Shown here: in pieces, positions 1-9,245 of the stretch
Numbering within the stretch: the stretch's first letter is position 1
How the letters are laid out: each line of letters starts with the position of its first letter
NCBI GenBank assembly: GCA_019096065.1
Contig: JAGUCH010000004.1
Location: 7,626,001-7,690,000, forward strand
Source of the DNA: Paracyclopina nana
Taxonomy: Eukaryota; Arthropoda; Copepoda; Cyclopoida; Cyclopettidae
DNA: 64,000 bases
Reading direction: 5' to 3'
Translations under genes and position numbers: made by a program
Notes under the pieces: generated by a model
Databases searched by the model: none
The model's input: the letters and a program-made list of their open reading frames with translations, nothing else
What the model was told of the DNA's origin: nothing

Positions 1-2088
1 CTGACGCCACTGCTCTCGTCGGCGCTTCTTATCCTGCGGGCGATAGGCTTCGAAGAGGCAGGGCAAATTCATTTGCTCCGCGACAAAGGTGGGGCCGGAG
101 CGAAGGCGGGTGATTTCTTGCTGAGGCTGCGGAAAAGCGAACAGCGCCATATTGGAGGCGTTGCAGGCTGAAGCCAGGGCGATGTTGATAGCAGCCAGCG
201 CCTTCTTGTCCTTGAGTGCGTTAAATTGGCAGTCCCGCACATAGGAGCGAGCCAACAACGCCTTGATGCGGTCCGGAACATGGGCGCCCTTGATCGACTC
301 TCCAGGCCCTCCATAATTCACCTGGATCATCAAGGTGACTCCATTCAAGCCTGCAATTGACATTACCGTAAAAGCTTCTGGAGGCGGTACATCAGCCTTG
401 AATCCGTTTCGACGGTAGGCCGCCAAGGTCCAGCCGGCCAACTTGATAGAAATGACGCTCTTCTCCTCGATCCCGCGGAAGAACTCGTCGTTGGCGAGCC
501 TCTTCTCGATGCGAGGCCATTCGGTGTCTTCGTACAGATATACAATGTTGCGTCTTCCATCTCGCACTCTCAGGTCGAACGGGCCCTCGCGGGCCTGGCA
601 GTCCACCTTGGCCAACCTCAACGGGTACCAATCGAAGCATTCTTTAGCCACTCTTCCGTGCCACACCTCGTCGGCCGGCAGCCGCTCGGCCGGCATGTTG
701 CTGAAGCAAAGATCTTCCAGGCATCGCTCTTCACCCTCAAATTTGAGGTCATTTTGCAGCAGCTTGACAATGGTGAAGCAGGCAGGCGGGACGTGCTCCA
801 GAACTTCCGGAGCTTCGGGAGGTTGGGTGATGACCTTCGACGGCACGCCCAGCGTATTTACGGCCACTTGGAATGACACATGAGTGTGCTCGGGATTGGC
901 CTTGCGAGGTCGCCCAAACACGGCCTCCTCGGCATCCAAGAGCCAGCCTCGAATCGGAGCATTGGACGGCATGGGAAAACATCCCATGAAGTCCTTGATG
1001 GCGGCCAGCTCATGGTCGTTTTGCAGCTCCTGCTCCGAGATGGAGGCGTGGCGGACGGCTGCAAGGGCGGCGAAGATGGCGCGATAAGCAAGCAGAGACT
1101 TACGAGCGGCACTGACGGTGGATTCGGTGATGTGCCTGAGGTTTTGGTGTCGAGAAAGACTGAGCTGGGCTGCATATTTGGTGAACAGCTCCACGTGGTT
1201 GACCAGCATGGCGGACTCGGCCGGGATTCCCCGGGCCATGGCTCCCATTCGAGCGGCGTCGTTCATGAGGCCTTTTATACGGCCGGAGTGGATGGCGGCC
1301 TCCGAGCGCTGATCCGTCGGAAGGCGAGCTCCGAAATCCTGCTGACTCCCGATGATGGCCACCTTCGGGTTGTTATATTTGATGGCCACCACATGATCGT
1401 CCATTTTCAGCAGCTCTTCTATAAAATAGACCTCGGAGAACTTGTTGGCCTTACCAAACTTGGCAGCCACGGCTGCCCATTCCTCGGTGCGGGTGTTATT
1501 GGCGGTGTCGGCGTCTAGGAAGTAATCTTCCTCATACTCCCGCGGCCTGGCTTCGTCCGTCATCAATTCCCATGAGGCAGGCGTGAATCCGTACAACTTG
1601 CGCAACCTCGGGTCATCCCGACGCAACACCGACGGTTTGACGGGTTCGATGCGGCGATACGACTCGTCTCTGACGGCGGCGGCCTCCACAAGAGCCCTCT
1701 CTCGAGCTCGCAACAGGTTTTCGCCGGGCTCAAAGTCATCGTCCGAGTTGTACGCCCGGATGAGGCCCGCGTCTCTTCGGATCTTGGCCGCCGCGTCCTG
1801 GGCTCGGCGATAAGGTCGGCTGTCGCCATCGTCCTGCGCGGTGGCCCGGTGAGCAGTGGTTCGCGTCTTCCTATCGTAAATAGCAGCTGAAGCCGCAATC
1901 TGAACCCTGTTTGGAGAATAATTAAGCTGACGCCTTTTCGCCCCAGTGCGTAAATACCTTCTTCCCGTGCGACTGGAAGCGCCGCTCACGGAGGCTGAAG
2001 CCTCGGTCAGGTCTTCGTCCGAATCCAGGGAGCTAGGTGAGCCTTCGGATCGTTCCATGGTGATGAATGATCGGGATGGAGAGGCCAT
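1..2088 (-). CDS. Unassigned long ORF downstream of BEL pol, open at the left edge
   Basis: One uninterrupted frame runs from an ATG at 2088 to base 1, 696 codons with no stop inside the window; an in-frame stop lies upstream near 2196. The first 130 residues are rich in Ser, Arg and Ala and look disordered. The rest looks alpha-helical and globular. I see no signal peptide, no membrane segment, no zinc knuckle and no protease, RT or integrase motif, so it is not an ordinary Env. Base composition is clearly GC-rich, with many third-position G or C, unlike the pol reading frame next to it. Options: an extra ORF in the env position of the BEL element, the gag of another element, or a captured nucleoprotein-like gene. 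I cannot choose among them by eye. Confidence 0.6.
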   Translation of the reverse strand, partial: MASPSRSFITMERSEGSPSSLDSDEDLTEASASVSGASSRTGRRYLRTGAKRRQLNYSPNRVQIAASAAIYDRKTRTTAHRATAQDDGDSRPYRRAQDAAAKIRRDAGLIRAYNSDDDFEPGENLLRARERALVEAAAVRDESYRRIEPVKPSVLRRDDPRLRKLYGFTPASWELMTDEARPREYEEDYFLDADTANNTRTEEWAAVAAKFGKANKFSEVYFIEELLKMDDHVVAIKYNNPKVAIIGSQQDFGARLPTDQRSEAAIHSGRIKGLMNDAARMGAMARGIPAESAMLVNHVELFTKYAAQLSLSRHQNLRHITESTVSAARKSLLAYRAIFAALAAVRHASISEQELQNDHELAAIKDFMGCFPMPSNAPIRGWLLDAEEAVFGRPRKANPEHTHVSFQVAVNTLGVPSKVITQPPEAPEVLEHVPPACFTIVKLLQNDLKFEGEERCLEDLCFSNMPAERLPADEVWHGRVAKECFDWYPLRLAKVDCQAREGPFDLRVRDGRRNIVYLYEDTEWPRIEKRLANDEFFRGIEEKSVISIKLAGWTLAAYRRNGFKADVPPPEAFTVMSIAGLNGVTLMIQVNYGGPGESIKGAHVPDRIKALLARSYVRDCQFNALKDKKALAAINIALASACNASNMALFAFPQPQQEITRLRSGPTFVAEQMNLPCLFEAYRPQDKKRRREQWRQ

Positions 2089-2432
2089 ATCCAATCTTGA
2101 ATCTTCGAATCGGCAGAGCGAGTTGATCGAGACGGCCGTCGGCGGAAAAGGAACTGAGTAGGAGCACGTCAGCTGAACCCGCTCCACAGCCCAGTCAGCT
2201 GACGGCCTGCCAGGAAGGTCCGTTGCTGCGATTGGCTGCGACTCCGCCGGGGCAAGGCTTTGCTCCTCCCCCCCCTCGCAGAGCGAGGATGCGCCGCGTG
2301 CAGGCGGCAGCACATGTAATGTTCCGATGGGGGTCACAAAGCGCCAACGACCGTTTAGTCGGGGCGAGCTATGAAACAGCTCCGCCCCCCCCTCGCACGG
2401 CGAGTGATCACCGCGCGGGCGCCGTAACTGAA
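2089..2432 (-). repeat. GC-rich spacer with a twice-repeated ~120 bp G-run unit
   Basis: Between the pol stop and the next ORF, read on the minus strand, a unit of roughly 120 bp occurs twice (about 2446-2341 and 2327-2222). Each copy starts near CCATCGGA, carries a run of eight G flanked by GA-rich sequence, and ends near GCCCCG. The purine runs resemble polypurine tracts used to prime plus-strand DNA synthesis in LTR elements. The first copy overlaps the last codons of pol. Confidence 0.55.
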
Positions 2433-5162
2433 TTAAAGGTCCGATGGGCGAGACGGCGAGCAAATAGCCGTCAAACACGTGAGCGCCGTGCTTTTGTCCG
2501 ACTCGGCCGCAATTTGATTTTGTTGTCGCAATATTTCTCGATAAATCTTGCGCGCGGCTTCCTTTTCTTTCCGCCGCTGAATGGCCTCTTTTGCGGCCCG
2601 TTTTTGCCTCACCTTTTCTTCCTCTTCGAGCGCCGCGTCCTCTTCTGAGGTCAGTTCGGGTCCTGCGTAGTTGATGACGGGGTTTTCCTCGATGAGGTCC
2701 AACGGAATTAAATTGGTCACTGGCCTTGACAGCAAGTAACGCGGGCTGTTGACCGAGGGTTGGACCAATATGTCCACTTTTCTTGCAACACCATCCGTGT
2801 TGCGTGTGACCTTCACGACCTTCCCATACTTCCAGTCCTGCCTCTTTGATTTGGCGTTCACTACTAGGACCATCTGACCCGGCACCAACTCCTCCGCGAA
2901 CTTGGTCCACTTGGGTAGGCGATGAACTTGAAATAGCCAGATGGGCAGCCACGCCTCCCACAAATCTTGCAGGTATTTCTCGATGGCCCCGAACTTCTTT
3001 GCAGCCGTGTCCAACTGATGCATGTCGGCCACCGGGAGCAGTTCTGCCGGTGGCCCTAACGTTAAAAAATGCGAAGGCGTGAGAATCTCGCCATCGAGCT
3101 CTCCAATGGGTCGGCTGTTGACGATGGCTTCCGCCCTTACAGTCAAAGTGTAAAAGTGGTCTGCGGCGAATGTGTAGTGCCTGTATGTTCTGAAGAACGC
3201 TCGTTTCCACAATCGTATCCCAGCCTCGGCGAGCCCGTTAAAGTGGGGTCCGTAGGGGGGTAAAAATGTCCACCTCAGCACCCCTTGCTCGAATGACCAC
3301 TTCCTTAGATGAAGCCAGTCGATTGGTTCGGCTTCGAGCTTCTCAATTAATTCTTCATGTCGGTCGTCGCCCCACAGGTCTTTCATCGCCTTTATAAAGC
3401 TTGATTGATTGTCGGATCGAATGACTTCAGGGCATCCTCGTCTGGCTACGAATCGCTGCAGGGCATTGATGATGCTCTCCGTGTCATAGCTTTCTAGTAC
3501 TTCAGCGTGCACTGCGTGGGTGTGGTAACACGAGATCACCATTACCCATCGTTTTCGCTGATGCGATGGTCCTCGGCCCGTGGTGACTTTGAACGGCCCT
3601 GCCAAGTCCATGGCCACTTTCCGAAAGGGAAGTATACTCTGATAAGTTATCCTGTCTTTTGGCAGTGGAGCCATAAAAGGAAAGTGAGGCACCCGTTTCA
3701 GCTTTTGGCATTCTATGCATTTTCGCACGACTGCGCGAGCATTACGATCTCCCTTTATGGGCCAGTAACTCATTCGTGCTCTCTTTAGTAGTGTGAGGTG
3801 CCCCATACCATGCGGAAGCCTGTCATGTATTGATTGTAAAAGAGCCTGTTGCTCTTTGCAATCCGGCAGTATCAGTCTTTTGCTCTTTAGATTTGGGAGC
3901 TGAAGCTCTGACGTGAGGCCGAGTGACAGCATTTCTCCGGATTCTCCAAATTGCACCTTGAGGCTAGCTAGAGTGCTCTTTTCGGGGAACTTGTTGTTTT
4001 TTAGTACGTAACTGATTTCTTTGTCAAACTTTCGGGCTTGTATATTTGCCCAGAATAAGGCTTCGGCACGATTTTTTACTGGTCTTTCATGTTCCACGAG
4101 CTGACGCTCCGCCGGCTGCCCTTTTTCTTTGGCTTTCTTTTCTCGGAGTAGCCTTAGTTTTTCCAGCAGCTGCAGCCCTACTTTCAGTACTCCCACGCAC
4201 AGTCCATAATTTGGGGTTATTTCGATGTTGGTGGGGTTTTTTAGTTCTTTTGCCTTTTTTATCAAGAGCTTGGCTTTCCAAAAACCTGAAGTTTCATTTT
4301 TTGGAGGCTTTCTCCCCCCGTTGGTGCTCACTGCCGCCAGTAGCGCCACAGCATTCAGCTCTTGATCTGTCAAAGTTAAAGGTTCAACCTTGGGGAAGTT
4401 GGTTCTGGGCCCTGTTAGCCAGTCGGGCCCGTTGAACCACATTTGGTCGTTGACGAGTGCTTCGACGGTTTTTCCTCTGGTGGGGTAGTCTGCTGGATTG
4501 TCTTTGCCTTTCACATGATACCATTGATGGTCCGCGGTCATGCGGTGTACTGCGCTGACGCGATTTCCAACAAACGTACGCCATTCCCGACCAGATTTGG
4601 TGAACCAGTGAAGCACAGTTTTTGAGTCAGTATAAAATAAGGCCTCGTCACAATTGGTGTTTCGTCTTATGCGTCTAAAAAGGCGGGAAGCTATCGTAGT
4701 TCCCATTAGTTCTAACTCCGGTATTGTTCTTCTTGCATTTAGTGGGGCTAGTCGTCTTTTTGATAGCAATAATGTGGCGCTGATGCGTCCATCTGGATAT
4801 TCCACTCGCACATATGCGCACGCGCAGTACGCGTAATCGCTGGCGTCGGAGAACAAGGCCAGGATTTGCTTGGCCTTTGTTGTGCGCATGGCTCTAGGAA
4901 AGTGAAGTTGTGGTAGATTTTTGAGGTTTTCTAGCAGCGTTTTCCAGTGTTTAATAATTTGTTCCAGCTGCTCGTCTTTTAATTGCTCCAGGTTCGTGTC
5001 CCACTGAATGTTATACACAGATCTCATCGCGGTGACTCGCTGCATCACTAGTCGAAGGCCAAGAGTGATTGGGTCGAGGAGGCCTAGCGGGTCGAAAATT
5101 TTGGCTGCTGCTGAAGCTAGCTGTCTCAGGGTGACTGGCTTGTTGAACATCTGGGGCTTCAA
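2433..5162 (-). pseudogene. pol: BEL/Pao pol, 3' part: RNase H and integrase (frame-shifted from RT)
   Basis: This 909-codon frame continues the polyprotein after the RT. An RNase H-like region starts near residue 105 (LFSDAS) with a second acidic site near 180 (YTDSK). The integrase zinc module follows (His pair near 449, CIEC near 482), then the DDE core: Asp near 519 (MDLAGPF), Asp near 583 (RSDNQ), Glu near 645 (GLAEAG), and a basic C-terminal domain after about 740. The frame overlaps the upstream frame at 5011-5162, and the homologous sequence switches frame near 5145-5150, just past the RT. BEL elements normally encode gag-pol as one frame, so this looks like a 1-nt indel. All catalytic integrase residues remain. 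Confidence 0.88.
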
Positions 5163-8100
5163 AGGTCAATTGATCGTCCTTGAGGTTGATTAGCATGCCT
5201 AACGTTTTTTGAGCAGCCTGCTTGTCTTGGAGCCTCATTATTGGCGCGATCTGGTCGGGTGGGAGATGTCGAAGTATGTCGGGATGCAAGCTAGCCCATT
5301 TTCTTAATTCCATTCCTCCCTGCTCAAATATGTATTTGGAGGTCATGACGAGGTTCCATGCCTCTTGCTCATCTTCGCAAGCTGAGACCAAATCGTCCAT
5401 GTACAAGTCCTCGTTCAAGGTTTGGACCACATCTGGAGCGTAGTCCTGATATTCCTTGAGATGATGTTTTATTCCGTACTGCGCCATGCAGGGCGACGAC
5501 TTCGCTCCAAAAATTACTGACACCGCCTCATATGCTTTTCCTCCCCATAGGAACCGGTGGAAAGGGCGGTCTTTTGGTGCCATCGCGAATTGGGGGTACA
5601 TTTTTCTAATGTCTGCTCCTACAGCGATTGGTTTGCTGCGGAACCTGATAAGCACATCAAGCAAGTCATTCAACAGGTTGGGGCCCGAAAGTTGGGCATC
5701 ATTTAAAGATTTTCCTCCAAACGCCCTCGAGCAGTCGAATACCACTCTGACTTTGGTGGTGTCTTTGTCAGGTCGTTCCACCGTGAGCCAAGGTAAAAAG
5801 AATCCAAAGAAGAGATTGTCGTCGTCGGTCAGGGCTCTAATCCAGCCTTGTTCCAGTGCTTCTTTTATTTCAGCCGATGCTGCTTCGTGGACTTTTGGGT
5901 GCTGACGCATTAATCTCTTTTCGAATTGCTCTGCCAGTCTTTTGGCGGCTGGGTAATTATTCTTTAGTTTAGGCTCTCCCTTTTTCCACAACGTGGGCAC
6001 TTCAAGATGTTTGTTGGCGAGCCTTTTTATTCGCGTTTCTAGTAAGTGCAGAGCGTATTCTTCAGCTCGCGTCATTGGTTTGGCAGTATCATTCTCTTCC
6101 TCTCCACCTATCCCCAGCATGTCGAGCGACCACAGTCTTTCTAGCAATTCAAAAGGTGAAAATGATTCCGGATTTACGGGCTCGTTGACGGGCTCTTCGT
6201 CGGTTTCGGTGGTAGTTGTTTCATTTTTTGCGAGCTCGGAAATTGATGGTTTCACGGGCGCGGTGCTGGCTGATGCCGAGACAGTGGTTGTAAGTGCATC
6301 TGCTATAGCATTTCTTGCGGCGTCCGAGTACATGATAACATTCCCTAATCTGGTCTTTACCACTAGTGGCAGGTTGGGATCATGAGTATCCGGTGTCATC
6401 CACCTCATGTGGCTGATGCCTATCAACAAATCAATTCTGTCAGGATCGGCGGGCTGAGGGAATGGAATTTTGTTCAGGTGGGGAAACTTTTTCTTTAATA
6501 AATCTATCGGAGCAGTTTTGATTGAGTCGACAATCTCTGGCACTACCGTGGTGGTCATTGGAGCCTCGTGATCACTGATGGTGGATTTGACCGTAAATGC
6601 TACCATTTGCGTGTTGAAGCGTTTTTGAGAGCTTAGCATTTTGACGCACTGTGTCATCGGTGTCCCTTCCAATTTGATTTGCTTGGCTGCTCTTTCGGTA
6701 ATGAAGCAAGATTGCGCTCCGGAATCGAGCAAAGCATTAATCATGAGGGCTTTTTTAGTACTGGAGTTAATGACGTAAACAGGTGCAACTTGATAGGCTA
6801 AAAGAGTTCGTCCCTGAGCTGGGCTAGGCTCGGGAGATTTTATTTTATCATCAGGGGCATTGTTGGAGTCATTAGCTGACGCCATAGCGGAGATGACAAT
6901 CTTTGAAAAGTTCTTCAAGATGGCCTGCAACAATCGGGGATCCACAGCCGGGTCTCGATCATCGTCTTTCCTGGGGGGTTGAGGCCTTGGCCTTGGCTTG
7001 TCTCCGGCCTGAGCTGAAGCTCCTTTTCTCGCATCTGGACACAATAATGTGTGGTGATCGACTCTCTTGCAGTGGCGGCATTTCCAGTTCATGGCGCAGT
7101 CTCTTCTGGCGTGCGTCCCTAAAAGGCAGCGATAGCACGCTCCGATCTGGCGGACTTTTCTTTGCCTTTCTTCTACTGCTAGTCTTTTAAACGCAGGGCA
7201 CTGCGGTAGCAAATGACCGGATTGCTCGCATTCCGGACACGTCTTGAACAAGGCCTGGTCGATCTCCTTGTTGGCCGCTTGGACTGCCAAGGCCACAGCT
7301 TGTTCTTCTTCATCGTGGGTGATGTAAACGCTGAAATCGTCGTAATAGCCCTCCGTGTCACTGACCTCCTTGCTAGAGCTGCCCGAACTGTAGTCAGTTT
7401 GGCCGTCGTTTTGGGCCAGAGCCACCAGCTTGCTCTTCTGCGCTGCTTTTACTGCGATTGCAGCAAGCTCTTTTGCCGAGATGGCGGCCGACGCCGGTTT
7501 CGGAGTGGGAGGGGCGCTGGTGAGGCTATCTTGGTTAAAAACTATGTTGAGCCGCGCTTCACACCAACTGTCAAAGACTTCAAACGTGAATCCCCTAGGC
7601 GACATTACCGATTGAAAAGCGTTGAGTGACTCCTCTGCCGCGGCAGTGAATCGTAGCTGACGCCGGACCGTTCCATAATGAGATTCTATATTGGTGCCAG
7701 GGATTTGTCCCAGTTGGATCTTCAAGCGTTGCACCGCCGCCTTGGCCTTCGTGATTGATTCATTGTTGGTGTGATCAATGGTGCCAATGCTTCGCAAGTT
7801 ATTGTAGGCGGTGTTGGTCTGCCTGTCGGAATTGCCGTAATCCCGTTCTAGCTGGGCCAGTGCGTCGAGGTAGCCCTGGGGGGTTCGGGGTGTGAATACC
7901 ACCGCATCATAGGCTGGTCCGCCGTAAGTCTTTTCAATCAGACGGCCCAGTTTCTCGTGCCAAGACAAATGGGGGTTCTCATGAATTAAATAAGTAAAAT
8001 CGGCTTTGAAGGCAAAATACTCGTGTGGTTGCCTCCCCGTGAATTGACGTACATCAAGTGGCTTTAATTTAATCAAGCGGTAGCCCATGGGATCCCGCGA

Positions 8101-8232
8101 TCCAGCCGTATCGTCTAGACCGGAGTTGCCCCCTGGCGGTGGACCACCCGGCGGGCCGGGCGGGCCTGAGGGTCCCGGAGGACCGGCATTACCTGTTGGC
8201 GGGCCCGACGGTGGGGGTCCGCCCCATGACAT
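5011..8232 (-). CDS. gag-pol: BEL/Pao gag C-terminal half, protease and reverse transcriptase
   Basis: The 1073-codon frame begins with a Pro/Gly-rich stretch, then the gag core, then three Cys/His clusters near residues 331 (CPEC), 365 (CYRC) and 387 (CRHC) that form nucleocapsid-type knuckles. The aspartic protease signature LLDSGAQ lies near 499. The RT spans about 760-1040, with the catalytic YMDD near 944. The last ~45 residues after VINLKDD-like sequence are out of frame relative to pol. The upstream gag frame overlaps this one by 44 nt at 8189-8232, so the two gag halves need a frame change or internal initiation at the ATG at 8232. Confidence 0.88.
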   Translation of the reverse strand: MSWGGPPPSGPPTGNAGPPGPSGPPGPPGGPPPGGNSGLDDTAGSRDPMGYRLIKLKPLDVRQFTGRQPHEYFAFKADFTYLIHENPHLSWHEKLGRLIEKTYGGPAYDAVVFTPRTPQGYLDALAQLERDYGNSDRQTNTAYNNLRSIGTIDHTNNESITKAKAAVQRLKIQLGQIPGTNIESHYGTVRRQLRFTAAAEESLNAFQSVMSPRGFTFEVFDSWCEARLNIVFNQDSLTSAPPTPKPASAAISAKELAAIAVKAAQKSKLVALAQNDGQTDYSSGSSSKEVSDTEGYYDDFSVYITHDEEEQAVALAVQAANKEIDQALFKTCPECEQSGHLLPQCPAFKRLAVEERQRKVRQIGACYRCLLGTHARRDCAMNWKCRHCKRVDHHTLLCPDARKGASAQAGDKPRPRPQPPRKDDDRDPAVDPRLLQAILKNFSKIVISAMASANDSNNAPDDKIKSPEPSPAQGRTLLAYQVAPVYVINSSTKKALMINALLDSGAQSCFITERAAKQIKLEGTPMTQCVKMLSSQKRFNTQMVAFTVKSTISDHEAPMTTTVVPEIVDSIKTAPIDLLKKKFPHLNKIPFPQPADPDRIDLLIGISHMRWMTPDTHDPNLPLVVKTRLGNVIMYSDAARNAIADALTTTVSASASTAPVKPSISELAKNETTTTETDEEPVNEPVNPESFSPFELLERLWSLDMLGIGGEEENDTAKPMTRAEEYALHLLETRIKRLANKHLEVPTLWKKGEPKLKNNYPAAKRLAEQFEKRLMRQHPKVHEAASAEIKEALEQGWIRALTDDDNLFFGFFLPWLTVERPDKDTTKVRVVFDCSRAFGGKSLNDAQLSGPNLLNDLLDVLIRFRSKPIAVGADIRKMYPQFAMAPKDRPFHRFLWGGKAYEAVSVIFGAKSSPCMAQYGIKHHLKEYQDYAPDVVQTLNEDLYMDDLVSACEDEQEAWNLVMTSKYIFEQGGMELRKWASLHPDILRHLPPDQIAPIMRLQDKQAAQKTLGMLINLKDDQLTFEAPDVQQASHPETASFSSSQNFRPARPPRPNHSWPSTSDAASHRDEICV

Positions 8233-8755
8233 CAGTGTTTTCGTCGTGATGAAAAATGGCCATAATGGCCTGACGGCGGTTCTGCTCCCTCCGAAAGAAA
8301 TCCTCTATTAACATCCCTAGTTGCGGGTCGCCTGGGCGGTGGGGTAGCCTTAGAAAAGATTTTGCGGCTTGAAATGCCGCCGCTCTGGCTTCATCGTAGT
8401 TGGCTTCTAGCTGACGCTTTTGCTCTTCCCACCTGGCCCGAAATTGGCGATTGTCTTGTTCTTGGGCTTGTTGCCATTGCTGCAACCTCTGCTCGGTTTG
8501 CTGATGCAAGTTTTCAAATTCGGCATCGGCCTCAAACCTCAGATTTTGTCCCGGTCGTTGTGACGTCATTGTCGGTGGGCCTCCTGATTGGTTGGAATTG
8601 CCCGTGGCCGGTTCAGCTGACGCTGCCTGGCTCATGCCAAAATTCTCGCTAACCGCGACTCTTCGATCATCCAGCCTTCTAATATTAACCTGCATGACTT
8701 GCCGAGTGGCCTGGATTTGTTGAGCCAACGCGTTGACCTGATTGGGATGGGCCAT
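8189..8755 (-). CDS. gag: BEL/Pao gag N-terminal half
   Basis: This 188-codon frame, rich in Gln, Arg and Ala, is likely coiled-coil in its second half (about residues 75-140). Such helical N-terminal gag regions are usual in BEL/Pao. It ends 44 nt inside the next gag-pol frame, and both frames read through ATGTCATGGGG at the overlap. An indel, a ribosomal frameshift or reinitiation at the overlapping ATG would each explain this. An ATG in yet another frame at 8909 opens a 74-codon ORF in the leader that I do not regard as coding. Confidence 0.7.
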   Translation of the reverse strand: MAHPNQVNALAQQIQATRQVMQVNIRRLDDRRVAVSENFGMSQAASAEPATGNSNQSGGPPTMTSQRPGQNLRFEADAEFENLHQQTEQRLQQWQQAQEQDNRQFRARWEEQKRQLEANYDEARAAAFQAAKSFLRLPHRPGDPQLGMLIEDFFRREQNRRQAIMAIFHHDENTDVMGRTPTVGPANR

Positions 8756-8955
8756 GTTGGCATAAGCTTCGTTTCTTAGTCTTAGGTGTGGGTAGCGTGT
8801 TCGCCCGTTTCGACTCGGGTGACTCGCCTTGGCTTCCGGGTGCCAATTTCCTTTGGCGTAGCGTTCGATCCGTAGGTTCTGCGCTGCGCTTGACCATTGG
8901 AGCTTCCACGGGTGACTACAGGGTAGTCGGCAAGGACCAATTCGTTTCTTGAGAT
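8756..8955 (-). other. BEL leader between primer site and gag
   Basis: About 200 bp separate the primer binding site from the gag start. It is GC-rich relative to the host and holds the position expected for packaging and dimerisation signals. I see no conserved motif in it. Confidence 0.5.
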
Positions 8956-8972
8956 CCGGCTCGAAGGACCAT
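8956..8972 (-). promoter_or_regulatory. Primer binding site, tRNA-Tyr
   Basis: On the minus strand the 17 bases TGGTCCTTCGAGCCGGA start 2 nt after the LTR end. They complement the 3' end of metazoan tRNA-Tyr (acceptor strand pairing with CCTTCGA, plus CCA). This sets the direction of the element and fixes the LTR boundary at 8975. Confidence 0.85.
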
Positions 8973-8974
8973 TT

Positions 8975-9245
8975 GTTCCCGTGGATTCATCCGTGGCAAG
9001 GAGCGGCTACGATGGGCTTACTGACGTAAGCGGTACATGACGACATATAAAAGGACTGTATAATTAATTATGTGATTTGAAATATAGAGTAGATAAAACA
9101 AAGTATAACGTGGTGTGATAAGAATGAGAGTTTTTGGGCAAGTGAGTATTTTATTGAGTAGAGTTCGCAGCACACAATATACTGAGAGACAAGAGCAATG
9201 TCAGCCGGGCGGAGTGGAGCCAAAGGCGGAGCACGGGTAGCAACA
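8975..9245 (-). repeat. 5' LTR of the BEL element (271 bp)
   Basis: In the sense orientation it starts TGTTGCTACCCG at 9245 and ends CCACGGGAACA at 8975, so both ends show the TGTT...AACA inverted repeat. AATAAA is present on the sense strand near 9150, and an AT-rich, TATA-like stretch lies near 9045-9070. The adjoining CTTGG at 9246-9250 is the candidate 5-bp target duplication; its partner would be outside the window. Confidence 0.8.

Larger units (their letters stand above)
1..9245 (-). mobile_element. BEL/Pao LTR retrotransposon, 3' end beyond window
   Basis: Read on the minus strand the order is 5' LTR (8975-9245), tRNA-Tyr primer site (8956-8972), leader, gag, protease, RT, RNase H and integrase (8755 down to 2433), then a GC-rich spacer and a further open frame running off the left edge. 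No second LTR is seen between 1 and 2433, so either the 3' LTR lies outside the window and the last frame sits in the env position, or the element is broken there and that frame belongs to something else. The order PR-RT-RH-IN and the RT motif YMDD fit the BEL/Pao superfamily. The coding part carries at least one disabling frame change, so this copy is probably not autonomous. Confidence 0.85.

Noticed and set aside
880..1518. 212-codon plus-strand frame, Gly/Val-rich
   Set aside because: It is the complement of the long minus-strand ORF, whose frame is open for 696 codons; composition is typical of an antisense shadow of GC-rich coding sequence.
8685..8909. 74-codon minus-strand frame in the BEL leader
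   Set aside because: Different frame from gag, overlaps its start, and lies just after the primer site where untranslated leader is expected.
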